Assembly (NCBI GenBank): GCA_022036555.1
Contig: CM039126.1
Location: 10,584,079 to 10,648,078, forward strand
Reading direction: 5' to 3'
Source of the DNA: Microstegium vimineum
Taxonomy: Eukaryota; Streptophyta; Magnoliopsida; Poales; Poaceae
Length of the DNA stretch: 64,000 bases
Shown here piece by piece: positions 11,758 through 22,793 of the stretch (positions are counted from its first letter, which is position 1; the number at the start of each line of letters is the position of its first letter). The position numbers and the translations under genes were made by a program. The notes under the pieces are model-generated. The model saw only the letters and a list, made by a program, of their open reading frames with translations, was not told the DNA's origin and did no database searches.

Positions 11758-11970
11758 AGGGGCTGCTTGCCCGCCACCACCACAGCTGAGGCCGCTACAA
11801 TTGTTTACGCTATTGTTTGGTTGGTTATTAGCTTTCAACTTGCCACAATTTTTTTTACTAGCACATAGCAGTAACTTCACCACGCTTTTGTGGCGCTGGT
11901 TTTAGCCACCGCTGGTGAGGCTCGGCACATCTTGGCGCGAAATGTAGTGGCTAGAAAGCAAACAACCCCT
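11758..11970. mobile_element. Possible small hAT-type MITE
   Basis: The left end AGGGGCTGCTTGC faces AAACAACCCCT on the right, an imperfect inverted repeat about 213 bp apart. No target-site duplication could be confirmed. Confidence 0.35.
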
Positions 11971-12470
11971 AAAACCTTCAAAAGGTTCTAAACGAGCATT
12001 TTTTGTAAAAAAAAATACATTCCTTATTAGCCATATTGTCCAACAAATAGATGCACCTCATATCAACATAAATGATTATTGAAACCTCCCTTGTTTGTAC
12101 CAACCATAAAATGGATCATCAATACCTTTTAGCAAAATAAATTGCTCTCTAGACCACTTTAACAGCAATGCAGTAAGATAAGATATGTGGAATTATTTCA
12201 TTTGTATAACACATCAGAAGGAACGCAACTAACTTTCTCTCGTTCCATTCTTTGTAATAAGTTGTGTTTTGGTTAAAATAATCTCCTTCTTTAGGACCAT
12301 AGACTTTTTAAAATTTTAAGTGGTATCTTTAATCATCAAACTTTGTAGGAAATCTTGTACTTGTGTTGTCCTAAGTGTCTATACATAGAATTTATCTTGA
12401 AGGAACTACTATGTTTTAGCAAGTATAAAATGTATTGTTTCCTTTCTGCAAATCCATGTTCATTTGGTTT

Positions 12471-12719
12471 AGAAGGGATGAAAATAGATCAGATATGAAC
12501 GGACATCACCGATATTACATTTGTTTTCATATTTTTGTCCGGATTCGGATTCGAATACGAATAGTGTCAACCATGCCAGATAGAATATGATTCTATATCG
12601 ACATCATAAATGTACGATTTAAGTATTAAGATATGGATACGGTATCAAATGTTGAATATACTTTCTAAATGAATTCAGTCTCGAATACAGTCAAAAAATA
12701 TCTGTACCGTTTTCACCTC
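12471..12719. mobile_element. MITE with GGGATGAAAA-type ends
   Basis: The left end AGAAGGGATGAAAATAGATC is mirrored by the right end GTACCGTTTTCACCTC. Flanks TTTGGTTT on the left and TTTGGTTC on the right look like an 8-bp target-site duplication with one change, which would suit a hAT-derived element. There is no ORF. Confidence 0.5.
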
Positions 12720-12910
12720 TTTGGTTCAGTAAGTTGGCTCACTACATATGGCCGGGAGAGTAGGCTGCTCCGTTGTGAAAAACGACTACAGTCCAAACAA
12801 CTAACTGTTTAAGTTACCTCCCTACTTTAGTTATAAGTGTTTATGGATGTTTATTTATCATTTTAATTTAAAAATATAGTAAATACTTGGAAATTTGGTA
12901 TTTATACCCT

Positions 12911-13070
12911 TATTTTTTTAACTTTGTGATTTTACCCTTCCCTATTAGTAAGTCAAAGCGATTTTGCCCCTAGTCAATGCGAATTTGCCCCTGTTTTGAT
13001 CATTGACTAGGGGTAAAATCGCATTGACTTGCTTGTAGGGAAGGGTAAAATCACAAAGTTAATAAAACAA
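12911..13070. repeat. Near-perfect foldback with arms of about 70 bp
   Basis: The left arm (about 12911-12980) contains AACTTTGTGATTTTACCCTT and CCCCTAGTCAATG. The right arm (about 13001-13070) is its reverse complement with few mismatches. The loop is about 20 bp. A transcript would fold into a long hairpin. It may be the core of a MITE, but no clear termini beyond the arms were found. Confidence 0.7.
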
Positions 13071-13304
13071 GGGTAAAATCACCATTTGACTTAAAAACAA
13101 GGGTAGAAACACCAAAGCCCCTAAATACTTAATAGTATTTTTAAATAATGAAAATATCTATAAGCCTCTAACAATTTTGAGAAAAAAACTTAGAAATAGA
13201 TTAGGATATGAGAAATCCAAATAAAATATTTATAAATATGAAAAATATATTTTGATGTTTCGAAAAGAATTTAGCTTTAGAAATTGGAAAAAATATATAT
13301 AGAG

Positions 13305-13639
13305 GCCCTGTTTGGTTCTTTAGTCCTAGACTAAAACACAGACTTAATAAAAGTCTTTATTGGTGTTTGGTCCATAAATTTATATAGACTTAACATCATT
13401 TAATACACTCTAACAAAGATCATTATACCCCTGCATGGTGAAGGGAGAGAGTGTGGGCAGGCAATAATGAAGGGCAAGGGGTGTCAATTGTGGGCCAAAA
13501 GTCCCCATAAGCCTCACCCCTTGAGACTACTACACAGCCCAAAAAAGTCTATAAATAAATCTCTAGTGTTTGATTCAAATAGACTAAAAGAGACTTAAAA
13601 TAAGTCTTTAGTCCCTCTTTAAGAGGAACCAAACAGGGC
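13305..13639. mobile_element. MITE with GCCCTGTTTGGTTC ends
   Basis: The left GCCCTGTTTGGTTC and right GAACCAAACAGGGC are perfect 14-bp inverted ends. Subterminal TAGTCC/AGTCT motifs also occur in inverted orientation. Length is 335 bp and there is no ORF. This terminal motif is common in grass non-autonomous elements. Confidence 0.75.
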
Positions 13640-13998
13640 AAGAGAATCTAGAAAATTTTCAAGACATTCTAACCAATATCTAAACATGTTTTAAAAACAT
13701 TCTACGACAAATAAATCAGGTTGAACCAGCTCAAATATAATAAACATACACTGATGTCGAATGCATGCATCCAATGTTTTCCTTGTACAAAGTTTTTGTA
13801 ATGTTTTTGGATATTTTCCTAATTTATATGGATATATTTCATGTTTTCTAATAAAGTTATTAAATCTAATTTCTCGTGGGTCTGAGACTCCGGTCGGCCA
13901 ACGTCGGTGCACGGTGCGGTGGAGGAACGCTCGGTGCCGACTCCGATTCCTGCTTCTCATTTGCCTCCGCTCCAAGTCCGAAGTCGGTGAATCTCCTC

Positions 13999-14007
13999 TA
14001 TATATAT
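13999..14007 (+). promoter_or_regulatory. TATA-like motif upstream of the SNW/SKIP copy
   Basis: TATATATAT lies 55-63 bp upstream of the ATG at 14062. If used it would place transcription start about 20-30 bp before the ATG. Expression is not shown. Confidence 0.3.
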
Positions 14008-14061
14008 CGAAGCACCCCGTCCGTGCCACGGCAAATCAGCAGCCCCTAGACAGCCTCGATC

Positions 14062-15595
14062 ATGTACGGCTGCGACGTCGCGAGAGATCCCGTGACGACC
14101 AAACCCGTGCCGCCCTACGGCAGGCGCGCCGGCCTCGTGCCCAGGCGGCAGTAGGACTTCGGCGCCGGCGGCGCCTTCCCCGAGGTGCACGTCCCGCAGT
14201 ACCCGCTCTCCATGGGCCTCCGCGGCGACCTCGAGGCAGCGCCGGGATCCAGCGACGTGCTGGCCGTGACCGTCGACGCGCGCGGCCGCGTCGCGTTCGA
14301 CGACGCGGTCGTCCGGCGTCAGGGCGAGAACGCCGCCGCCAAGATCGTCTACTCCAGCCACGCCGACCTCGTCCCCAGGATCGCTCCTGCGCTCGAGCCC
14401 GATCATCAGGACGGCGCCGACGACGACGAGGTGGAGGCTACCACCGCCCGGACGCGGGCCGCGCTGCAGGTCATCATCGACGCTCGCCTCTCCGCCGTGC
14501 AGCAGCGTAGACGTCGGGACGACCCGACGCTTGTCAAGTACAGGCCGGCGCGGCAGTCGTCGGCGGCGGCGTTCACGGAGGAGCGGATCGTGAGGGTGGA
14601 GCACGCGCAGGAGGACCCAGTCCTGCCGCCGAAGCACAGGCGAAGGCGGGTGCCGCGCCCACCCGGCGAGTCGCCGCCCGTCACCGTGATGCACTCGCCG
14701 CCGCGTCCGGTGACGCGGAAGGACATGTCGGACTGGAAGGTGCCGCCCAGCGTTTCGGACTGGAAGAACGCCGGCGGGTACTCCATCCCGCTAGACAAGC
14801 GGGTGGCGTTGGCGTCAGACGGCCGGCGGATGCAGGACGTGGACGTCCACGTCAGCGACGGCTTCGCCAGCCTCTCGGTGGCGCTGTACGTCGCGGAGCA
14901 CAAGGCCAGGGAGGCCATCCAGACGCGCGCCGAAGTGGTCAAGGAGCTCAACATGAAGGCGGAGGAGCAGCGGGAACACGAGCTGCGTGAGATCGCGAAC
15001 CGGGCGCGCGCGGAGAGCGCGTCGGCGCCGCCAGTGGATGCGGAGTTGAGCCAGCGCGACATGGTACGGGAGGAGCGGCGGCGCCAGAGGGAGGGTGAGA
15101 GGCGGCGGGAGGCGTCGAGCGGCAAGAAGAGCAGGATCACGAGAGACATGGACCGGGACGTCGGTGAGAGGATTGCCCTGGGCATGGCTAGCACCGGAGG
15201 CGCCGGCGCCGGTGAGCTCGCCTACGACGAGAGGCTGTTCAACCAGGACACGGGGATGGACTCCGGGTTCGCCGCGGATGACCAGTACAACGTCTACTCG
15301 GGGAGGCTCTTCGCCGTGCAGCCGGCGGCGCTGTCGATGCTCTACAGGCCCAACAAGCACGGTGACTCTGATGTAGATCGACGGCGGTGCGGATGAGCAC
15401 ATCGAGAAGATAGCTAGGACGGGCAGGTTCAAACCTGACAAGGTGTTCTCTGGTGCTCCGGAGAGGCCGGCCATCGGCGAGAGGGACAGGCCGGTTGAGT
15501 TCGATATGCCTGAGGAGTGTGGAGAAGCCGATGATGATCCCTTCGTCGAACTTGATCGGTACATGGCTAAGGTGAAGGAGGGGAACAAACATTGA
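14062..15595 (+). pseudogene. Intronless, 5'-truncated SNW/SKIP-like copy with stop and frameshift
   Basis: The translation matches SNW-domain proteins (SKIP/SNW1, a spliceosome and transcription cofactor). Landmarks are KPVPPYGRR, GAFPEVHVPQYPL, QGENAAAKIVYS, MHSPPRPVT, GGYSIPLDKRVA, SVALYVAEHKAREA, KKSRITRDMDRDV, RIALGMA, LFNQDTGMDSGFAADDQYN, RFKPDK and DRPVEFD. Breaks: TAG at 14152-14154, where a Glu codon is expected; a one-base shift near 15377-15380, after which the frame continues to TGA at 15593-15595. The signature SNWKN reads SDWKN. The first 40-50 residues usual in plant SKIPs are absent. There are no introns, and a LINE-type tail lies about 190 bp downstream, which suggests retroposition. 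A TATA motif and a long open frame after the stop mean a truncated product from a later ATG (14212) cannot be excluded. Confidence 0.85.
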
Positions 15596-15754
15596 GAAGA
15601 CATTGGTACTAGCTAGCCCTCGTGTGCTATGAACATAGAAGAATTATGTGTCATCATTGTATAAAAAGAAAGAGTGTAAAGTTATCTGGTCTTTTGGTAG
15701 GATGATCCCGAACTACGGCTATGTTAATATGATCTTCTTCGACGCTCCATAAAA

Positions 15755-15828
15755 GTGTGTTGTATGTTTATTTAAGCTCTTCTGCTTAATATAATGATAT
15801 ACAAATCTTTTGCGTATTCGAGAAAAAA
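15755..15828 (+). mobile_element. LINE 3' tail
   Basis: TTTAAGCTCTTCTGCTTAAT leads into AAATCTTTTGCGTATTCGAG and seven A residues, the same tail as at 50067-50095. It may be an independent truncated LINE or the tail of a chimeric retrocopy that includes the SNW/SKIP sequence. Confidence 0.55.
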
Positions 15829-16583
15829 ATTATATGATCAAATCTATTAGATTTTTTATATATGTGATCTTGTACATAGTTATAGCATAAATCCTAGACA
15901 GTTGTAGAATAAATCCTAAAACACATAATCAAAGGTATAGAAATATGACAGATGTGGTATAAAAAATTTGTTAACAAATAAATAGCAAAGATCATAAAAA
16001 GGTAGAGCCAAATACAATGACACATTCTCACATTGGCAATGGCCTCTCCCACTTTCGCTGTTAATTACAATATCTGATTTGGGATGTCGCGATTTGGTTG
16101 GACTAATTCTTTATATGTCCCATTGTATTTTTTTTTTGACTTGTTTGCTTTAGTTTGCTGCACATTTGAAGTGGCTTAATTTGTGTAGTTGCTACTGATT
16201 GCCTTAATAACACCTGCAAAGATCACAAGAGAACAGGTTTGTTAATAAAAAAAGAGAGGATATAGGAATATTATCTATCTTGTTATCCTTTCTATAAATT
16301 TAAAAACTATAATTTATTTTATGATGATCATGACATCTGTAATATAAATTAATATTGGCAATAATATGACATCGTCCTGTTAATTCTAGATTAAATTAAA
16401 ATACAACCTTGATAGGTTTAGTATAGATAACTCCAGTTGCAAGGCACAAAAATATTTACTCATAAAAGGAATGATAGCTTTAGTTTTTATATTATCCATG
16501 TGCAAAGAGTTAATATGAAGTTTCATAACTTTTTTTGGTGAGTGAAATCACTGTGGGTTAGTCCATGCCGTGTCAAGATTTGG

Positions 16584-16846
16584 TACTCCCTCCGTATCCT
16601 AATTAGATGACGTTTTGGACAGCGACACGGTCTCCCAAATACAACTTTGACCTCTTATTTTTATAAAAATATTTATAGAATAATGATATATGCATATTTT
16701 TATGAAAGTATTTTTCAAGACAAATCTATCCATATAATTTTCACATTTAGAATCTCCACAACTTAAAAGTTATTTGTCATTTATATTCCCAATGTTTGAC
16801 TCAAAGCTTCTCCAAAACATCATCTAATTATGATACAGAGGGAGTA
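16584..16846. mobile_element. Stowaway-like MITE, family also present at 43097-43377
   Basis: Left border TA followed by CTCCCTCCGTATCCTAATTA; right end ACAGAGGGAG followed by TA. The interior (GTATTTTTCAAGACAAATCT, ACTTAAAAGTTATT, TTTATATTCC) closely matches the copy at 43097-43377. Confidence 0.85.
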
Positions 16847-17187
16847 TGTCCATTAATGATTATGACCGAGACCTCTCTTGATTTCTACCTTAAAAAAACA
16901 ATTTGGCTTCTAATTAAACTACCAACGTGCACTAATAACTCTCCTCAGGGCTGACTTGTTGCAATCTTTGGATGGCTAACGTACGTTAGCCACAACTGAA
17001 CCACTAGTGTGTGAAAACTAATTGTTTTTTTTTAAGTTATGGATTCGATTTTTATAGATGGAGTGGGAAGAGGACGTTCTTTTTCTCTATCTTTTTTTGA
17101 GAGTATTCAGTCCATCGGATAATTAACTAGAAGCATATTCTATATGTTGCTGCTAAAGAATTTTAATTGCATTGTATATGATAGTGT

Positions 17188-18277
17188 CACTACTACAGAA
17201 ACGTTTTTTCGCAGCGGACAAATTTGCTTTTGCGCAGCGGACAAACACGTCCGTCACCATGGGAAGGTCACGGTAAATTGTTGCCTTCCCGCAGTGGACA
17301 AAGCGGCCCGCTGCGGTTAATCGATTTCCCGCGGCGGGCACAATAGGACGCCCGCCGCGGTTAATCGTTTAAAAAAAATCCAGAAACCCGCTGGCGAGCC
17401 CATTCTCGAGCCCACTGACGACCCGTCGTCGCTGTGGCCCGGCGACCCGCGCCGCCGAGGCTCCACGCGAGCGTCGCCGCTCCACACTGCGCGACCCGCT
17501 GAGGCCCCGCGACGTGGCCTCGTGACCCGCGTCGTGGCCCCGCGCGACCAGCCGAGGCTTAGCGCCGTCGCTCCGCACTGCACGCCATGGCCCCGCGCGA
17601 CCCGCCGCCGCTCTGCGCACCGGCGAGGCTCCACGCGAGAGGCGCGCGCTGCGAGACCCGCCGAGGCCCCGCGCCATGCCTCACGACCCCGCCCGACCCG
17701 CAGCCGCTCCGCGCGCTGCCGCTCTGGATCCACGCAGGATCCGCGACCACCCGGAAACGACTCCCCTCGTGGAGGTGCGGGGGACGAGGCGCCCGGCGCG
17801 GAGGCGCAGGGGCTCGTGGCACGGGAGGCGCGCGACGCGGTGGCTGCGGCGCGGCGGAAGAGGGTGGCGGCCCGGCTCGGTGCGGGTGGGAGGCGGTCGA
17901 GAGAGGGAGAGAGGAACTAAATGAGAGAGTTGAAAACCCTAAGTCGGTGTATATATATGACCATGAATATTGGGCCTGAATTTGGGCCGGTTGGGCCTCA
18001 ATGTTTACCGTGACGGACCTCGTAACATGTCCGTTGCGGTAAATCTATTTATCGTGACGGAGACGTCCGTCACGGAAAATCTGTATTTTCCGTGGCGGGC
18101 ATTTTAAGACGCCTGTCACGGTAAATTGGTTTACCGCAACGGATAAAAATGTCTGCCACGGTAAATAAAAAAGGTCCGCTGTGGTAAATCCCACTATTTA
18201 CTGTGGTGGGCAAAAATAGGTGTCTGTCATGGACTGTAAAATTGCAACACTGCGCATAATTATTTTTTGTAGTAGTG
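17188..18277. mobile_element. Non-autonomous CACTA (En/Spm) element, 1090 bp
   Basis: Starts CACTACTACAGAAA and ends TTTTTTGTAGTAGTG, a CACTACTAC terminal inverted repeat, flanked on both sides by the 3-bp duplication TGT (17185-17187 and 18278-18280). Both subterminal regions (17200-17370 and 18000-18240) carry many copies of short motifs such as GTCCGTCAC, CCGCTGCGGTTA and CCACGGTAAAT in both orientations, the usual transposase-binding arrays of CACTA elements. The centre (about 17390-17930) is very GC-rich. It gives ORFs in several frames with low-complexity Arg/Pro/Ala translations and no recognisable domain. No transposase is present. Confidence 0.92.
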
Positions 18278-18913
18278 TGTATATTGCTAGGATAGAGAGC
18301 TTGTATGTTAAAATACATGCAAACTGGTCGTAGATCAATTGGTACCCACCTAAGTTAAGTCCTATCGTCTCCCTCAACAACGAGACATCTATAATAACTT
18401 TGTTGCTCGTGAATTTCAAGATCTTACATAACTAGTGGGATTTAGGATTATATAAGAGTTATAGATTTTTCTATTAGCAAAAAAATAAGAGTCATAGATA
18501 ATGGTAATACCGGTAATATGGGCCGTGGCCCGTTTGATGATTCTGGGCCCTTATTATCTTTGTACCACGGCCCGATCTAGATCCGTTATCGTCCAGTGGG
18601 GTACGGGCCGAACAAGCCCAGACCCCGCCCGCTTCTAGAACCCCCCGTATTCAATGGAATGGAAGCGAACCGGATCGCAGTTGCCCGTTGTAATTGCAGC
18701 GCCGCGTGCGAGCTGCGACTTTGCTGCAACAAGGAACTGAAACGGGTTGACCCCTCCACGGCTCCACCACGAGGCCACCACACCGCTAGTCGCCAACCCC
18801 ACGCACGCTCTTCTCTGCGACGCGCGAGCCTGTCCCATTTCCCCACCCCCACCCCACTCCCTCCCCCGCTTCCGTTTCCTCGGACCCCACCACCCCGCGC
18901 CCACATCCCTCAG
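18278..18913. other. Promoter side and 5' UTR of the GEM-like gene
   Basis: AT-rich DNA followed by several GGGCC/TGGGCC motifs (18520-18610) and a CT-rich stretch before the ATG at 18914. In-frame codons upstream exist but show no conservation that I recognise. Confidence 0.4.
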
Positions 18914-21709
18914 ATGCAGCAGCCGCCGCCCGCCGAGATGCACCCCGCCGTCGCCGTCGAGGCCGCCTCCACCGCGCAGGACGACACCGCCGCCGTCACC
19001 GTACCCGATCCATCCCCGCCCCCGCCGGCGCCGGCGGCTGAGACGGTCGATCCGCCGCCCGCGCCGGCGTCCAAGACGGTCACCTGGAGCGAGAAGCTCA
19101 CGTCCGACTCGCCGACGCACGTGCACGCCGCCGCCGCGGCGGAGTCCAGCCAGTACGTGTCCCACGGGCCCGCATCCTCCTCGTCTAAGGGTAAAAAAGC
19201 CCGCTAGCTCGACGCGTCGCACCTAGCTTTGCGGCTGTACTACTATTTTATTATTATCTGGATGGAGTAGATTTTTGTTTCTGATTTCACTATCGATACT
19301 GGCCCATTATTATCAGGCGCCGTGGATGCGATGAGGGAGACGCTGTCGAGGTGGGGGAAGTCGTGGGGGGAGACCACCAAGATGGTCGAGAGCCTCAGCC
19401 GCGACACGTGGCAACACTGTGAGATCTCAGCACCCCTGCTAAGTGATAACATTCTATTTTCCTTCCAAGGGTCAAATGTGTTCGTTTCTTCACTTGATTC
19501 ATTCCTTGAGGTGCACGAATTGGTAGGATGTGCTAGCTTTTTAAGTATCAAAGGAAAGAATCGCCCATATATACAGTTGCAGATGTAAAGTGAAAGCTGT
19601 GCTAGACACCTTTTGAGAATTATGGTGGGGATTGTAGAGCTAAGAAGCAGGATATTTGAACCTTTGGCCCAACAAAAGAAGCACACAGGAACATTTTGGT
19701 GTAGCTTTCCATACGCTTTATCCCTTGTTGGCTAAGTATCTTCATAAGTTTGCTTTGTTTTAAAACAGTTCTTTAATCCCTGTTACACAAGAACTTGTAA
19801 TTCTACTGATGATCTTATTGATCTGTCTTAGACATTCATTAGTCATAGCATGTTATCTGGCATGTAGCGTGCTGAATCATTTGTCGGGAGAGAAGCAACA
19901 TGTTTTTCATCTTCAGTTCAACTGATTCACATGCTTCTCTTCTAACTTAACTGGATGGTGTCTCTACTGACTGAATGTTCACAAGTGCATGTACAAACTT
20001 GTATTTGCTTGCACTTAGATCAAATACCGTAAGGGAATAAAAGAAAACATCTTTGGACAGATATTATGCCATTACCTTTTAGGTACCAATGGATTAAGGC
20101 TTTTGGCTAAATACCTATTTTCGTAGAACTTGTGATGGGCGAGTTTCTTCCAGTCGACCAGTTAGAACGTTGAACTCTGATAGTCGTTGGAATTCCCATC
20201 CAAACCAAGTTTGAAGCACGACACCTCAGGGTGGAGTCCCCCACGTTGTGATGTACTTCAATGGGACTTTCATGACCAAACATCAAATCATTGAAAAACT
20301 GACTATAGTTGTATATCATAGGCTGTGATATTGTTCTTCCAAGAATTTGGCTATTGTTCCTACTTTCAAGTGAAGGTCCTCACTGATGTGTGTAGGTACT
20401 GTAGCCATCCACCTTATTTACTTCAAATCAGTAAAACTTTCAATATGAAGTGAGACATTTGGCTGATAATTGATGGCCAACCCGCAAGATCCTGTATTAA
20501 CCTTCAAATCTGACTGGAGGCGTGGGAAATAAACTTAATATCTTCCATCTATTAACATGGTTTCCCCTTTGCCTGACAATATGCCATTTTCCTTAACAGT
20601 CAAGACTGGACCTAGTTTTACTGAAGCTGCTATGGGACGCCTAGCGCAAGGGACTAAAGTTTTAGCAGAAGGAGGCTATGAGAAAATATTTAAGCAGACA
20701 TTCGAAGTTCTTCCAGATGAGCAGCTGAAAATATGCTATGCGTGCTATCTCTCAACATCAGCAGGTCCTGTCATGGGAGTCATGTATATTTCTACAGCGA
20801 AGATTGCTTTCTGCAGTGACAATCCTTTGTCATACAAAGCTGGAAATAAAACTGAATGGAGTTACTACAAGGTACGGTTTACTCCCTTCTTAGCATCTAG
20901 TTATCTCTATTGAAATCAATCTTCCTTCTGCACATTAGTTTATCATATTGACTGGATTGATTTATATAATTCATCATTGTTAGTTTCTTGTTGATTTATA
21001 AATTTAACTTGCTATGTGAGAATAGGTAAACTTATTTTTTTAGTGAGCACTGGTAAAAATGATATTGGATTTGAGGATGAGAATAGTGATGCTCTTCAGT
21101 TCCATTCCATTCTGAAGAAATCTATATTCAATTATTAAATGACATTGGATTTAACTGCAATCTGGTTAGTTTGCAAGTCTTACACATTTATGATAAATTT
21201 TAGTTTGAATTAAAAGAAGTGCTCTGGTAACTATAAGTTGATCCTATGCTCACAAAGTCACAAGGCTTGTGTCACCATCTCTCTACTGAGGAGATGGTCT
21301 AACTCTAACAATGGTGCTTTCCCTGTCCCTGGATGAAACTAGGTTGAATGCTGAAGCACTGATTGTCACTTAAGAAGTTTCATGTTAATTTGTCACACCT
21401 AACTTGGATCTTTTGTCCCAGTTGTTGCTTGATCCATTTTGATGTTCAATTATCAGTAGGACTTTAATAAAACAGATGACTGTGTTCATTAAAAATGGTT
21501 TCTTCACTTTCCAAAAACAGGTGGTCATTCCTCTTCACCAGCTAAGAGCAGCTAATCCTTCAGTAAGCAAAGTAAATCCCGCTGAGAAGTACATTCAGGT
21601 CGTTTCCGTTGAAGGCCATGAGTTCTGGTTCATGGGTTTTCTAATGTATGAAAAGGCTGCTGCCAGTCTTCAAGAAGCCTTGGCTAGTGCTCGTGAGTTG
21701 CAACCGTAA
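18914..21709 (+). CDS. GEM-like protein with GRAM domain
   Basis: Four exons: 18914-19190, 19317-19418, 20600-20871 and 21521-21709. The spliced frame is 840 nt, 279 residues. All introns are GT-AG and all junctions keep frame. The N-terminus is a Pro/Ala-rich disordered segment (residues 1-55). Then comes the family motif KTVTWSEKLTSDSPTHV, the segment AVDAMRETLSRWGKSWGET, and a GRAM domain (about residues 155-260: EKIFKQTFEVLPDEQLKICY, VMGVMYISTAKIAFCSDNPL, YYKVVIPLHQL, FWFMGFLMY). The ending EALASARELQP is also typical. GEM-like proteins (GLABRA2 expression modulator; FIP1-like, ABA-responsive) are thought to bind membranes or phosphoinositides and to link to cell division and ABA signalling. 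The start at 18914 was chosen because conserved-looking composition begins there; upstream in-frame ATGs exist. A MULE nest begins about 290 bp past the stop. Confidence 0.93.
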
Positions 21710-22793
21710 AGACACCAAGTGGTTGTTTTTTTCCGGTTACATCAGTTTCCACATCTCGACTTCAGGCTGGGTCGCTGGGATTCCTTAGCTTCTGAGTGTC
21801 TCCTGTTTCAGATCCTTTTAGCTGAAGCTTTTGACACGGTACACTCACTAGCTTGCAGACGCGTCAGAAATGTCTGTTATTCCTGTCAATGTTGTAATCA
21901 TGAGATATATATGGAAAAACAATGCCGCTGTCCATTTTGAATGCATGCCAAACATTTAAATGTGACAGAACTAATGTGGAAACTTGGTTATCAAGGCTCT
22001 AGGAAAGAGCCTTTACCCGCTATGCCATTATGAAAGTTGGCCAATTCCTCTGTGCCCTTGAAAGATTGATTCGCACCTCTGTGCCAGCGTGTTTTTCGTC
22101 TTTTCCCTCTGAACCATTCCGTCTAAAATTGCTCCTAACGGTGTCAAACGACTGTGCGAAAAGACATCACTGCCCTTAGTCTGAAGAGGCAAAGAGATTT
22201 TAGTTAAGAGCTTTTTCCTTCTGTACCATTATAAAAGATCAGAATTCCTAACGTGCCATTAAAAAAGTTTCGTAGACTTCTAGGACACAGCTCCAAACTT
22301 TCATTCCTTCAGTGTCACCGCCGTTGCTTTTGCCCTGGTTTTAACAGGAATTTGGCTCTGTCAAGTGGGTCATAGGAGTTCAAATGTCCATGGTACCCCT
22401 TCATCCCTAGACGTAACTCTCTTGTCTTCCTTTCCATCGAACAACTGGAAATCTCTCTATCTCTCCTTCCCTTTCACTCGAGCTCTCTCTCTCTCTCTCT
22501 CTGAAACCCTAGTTGTAGTGGTGGCGGCGTCGGTGGAGAAGAAACCAAGCATAGCCCCCTCCATCTCGCTTCACATGGGGTAGGAGGAGAGCACATCTGA
22601 GTTTTGGGGGCGGATTGAACCGGGAAAGGAGGAGAAATGATGAACAACAGAGGTGGCAGCCCGCCGGTCTGGCTCACAGAAGAGTGAGTTTTTTTTTCCT
22701 GTCGGATATTTGGATTGGTTCTTGTTTCTTCTATTGCTACTTTATAAGTTGTTAGGCTAGATGCGCATAAAGTTGTTATTGTTCATATGTAGG

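Larger units (their letters stand above)
8745..14061. other. Intergenic, MITE-rich stretch
   Basis: About 5.3 kb without a convincing gene. It begins with the cyclin 3' UTR (repeated motif GTAGGTCAGTAG near 9010-9110). It then holds a LINE 3' tail (about 10260-10427), a Stowaway MITE (10428-10682), a possible hAT MITE (11758-11970), a MITE with GGGATGAAAA ends (12471-12719), a foldback (12911-13070) and a MITE with GCCCTGTTTGGTTC ends (13305-13639). Short ORFs near 10848 and 11259 have no recognisable domain. Confidence 0.55.
15596..17187. other. Intergenic with LINE tail and Stowaway MITE
   Basis: Contains the 3' flank of the SNW/SKIP copy, a LINE-like tail ending near 15828 and a Stowaway MITE (16584-16846). 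The remainder is AT-rich with no conserved ORF. Confidence 0.5.

Noticed and set aside
17317..17979. Overlapping ORFs of 80-138 codons in all frames
   Set aside because: They lie in the GC-rich centre of the CACTA element, are low complexity and lack any motif.
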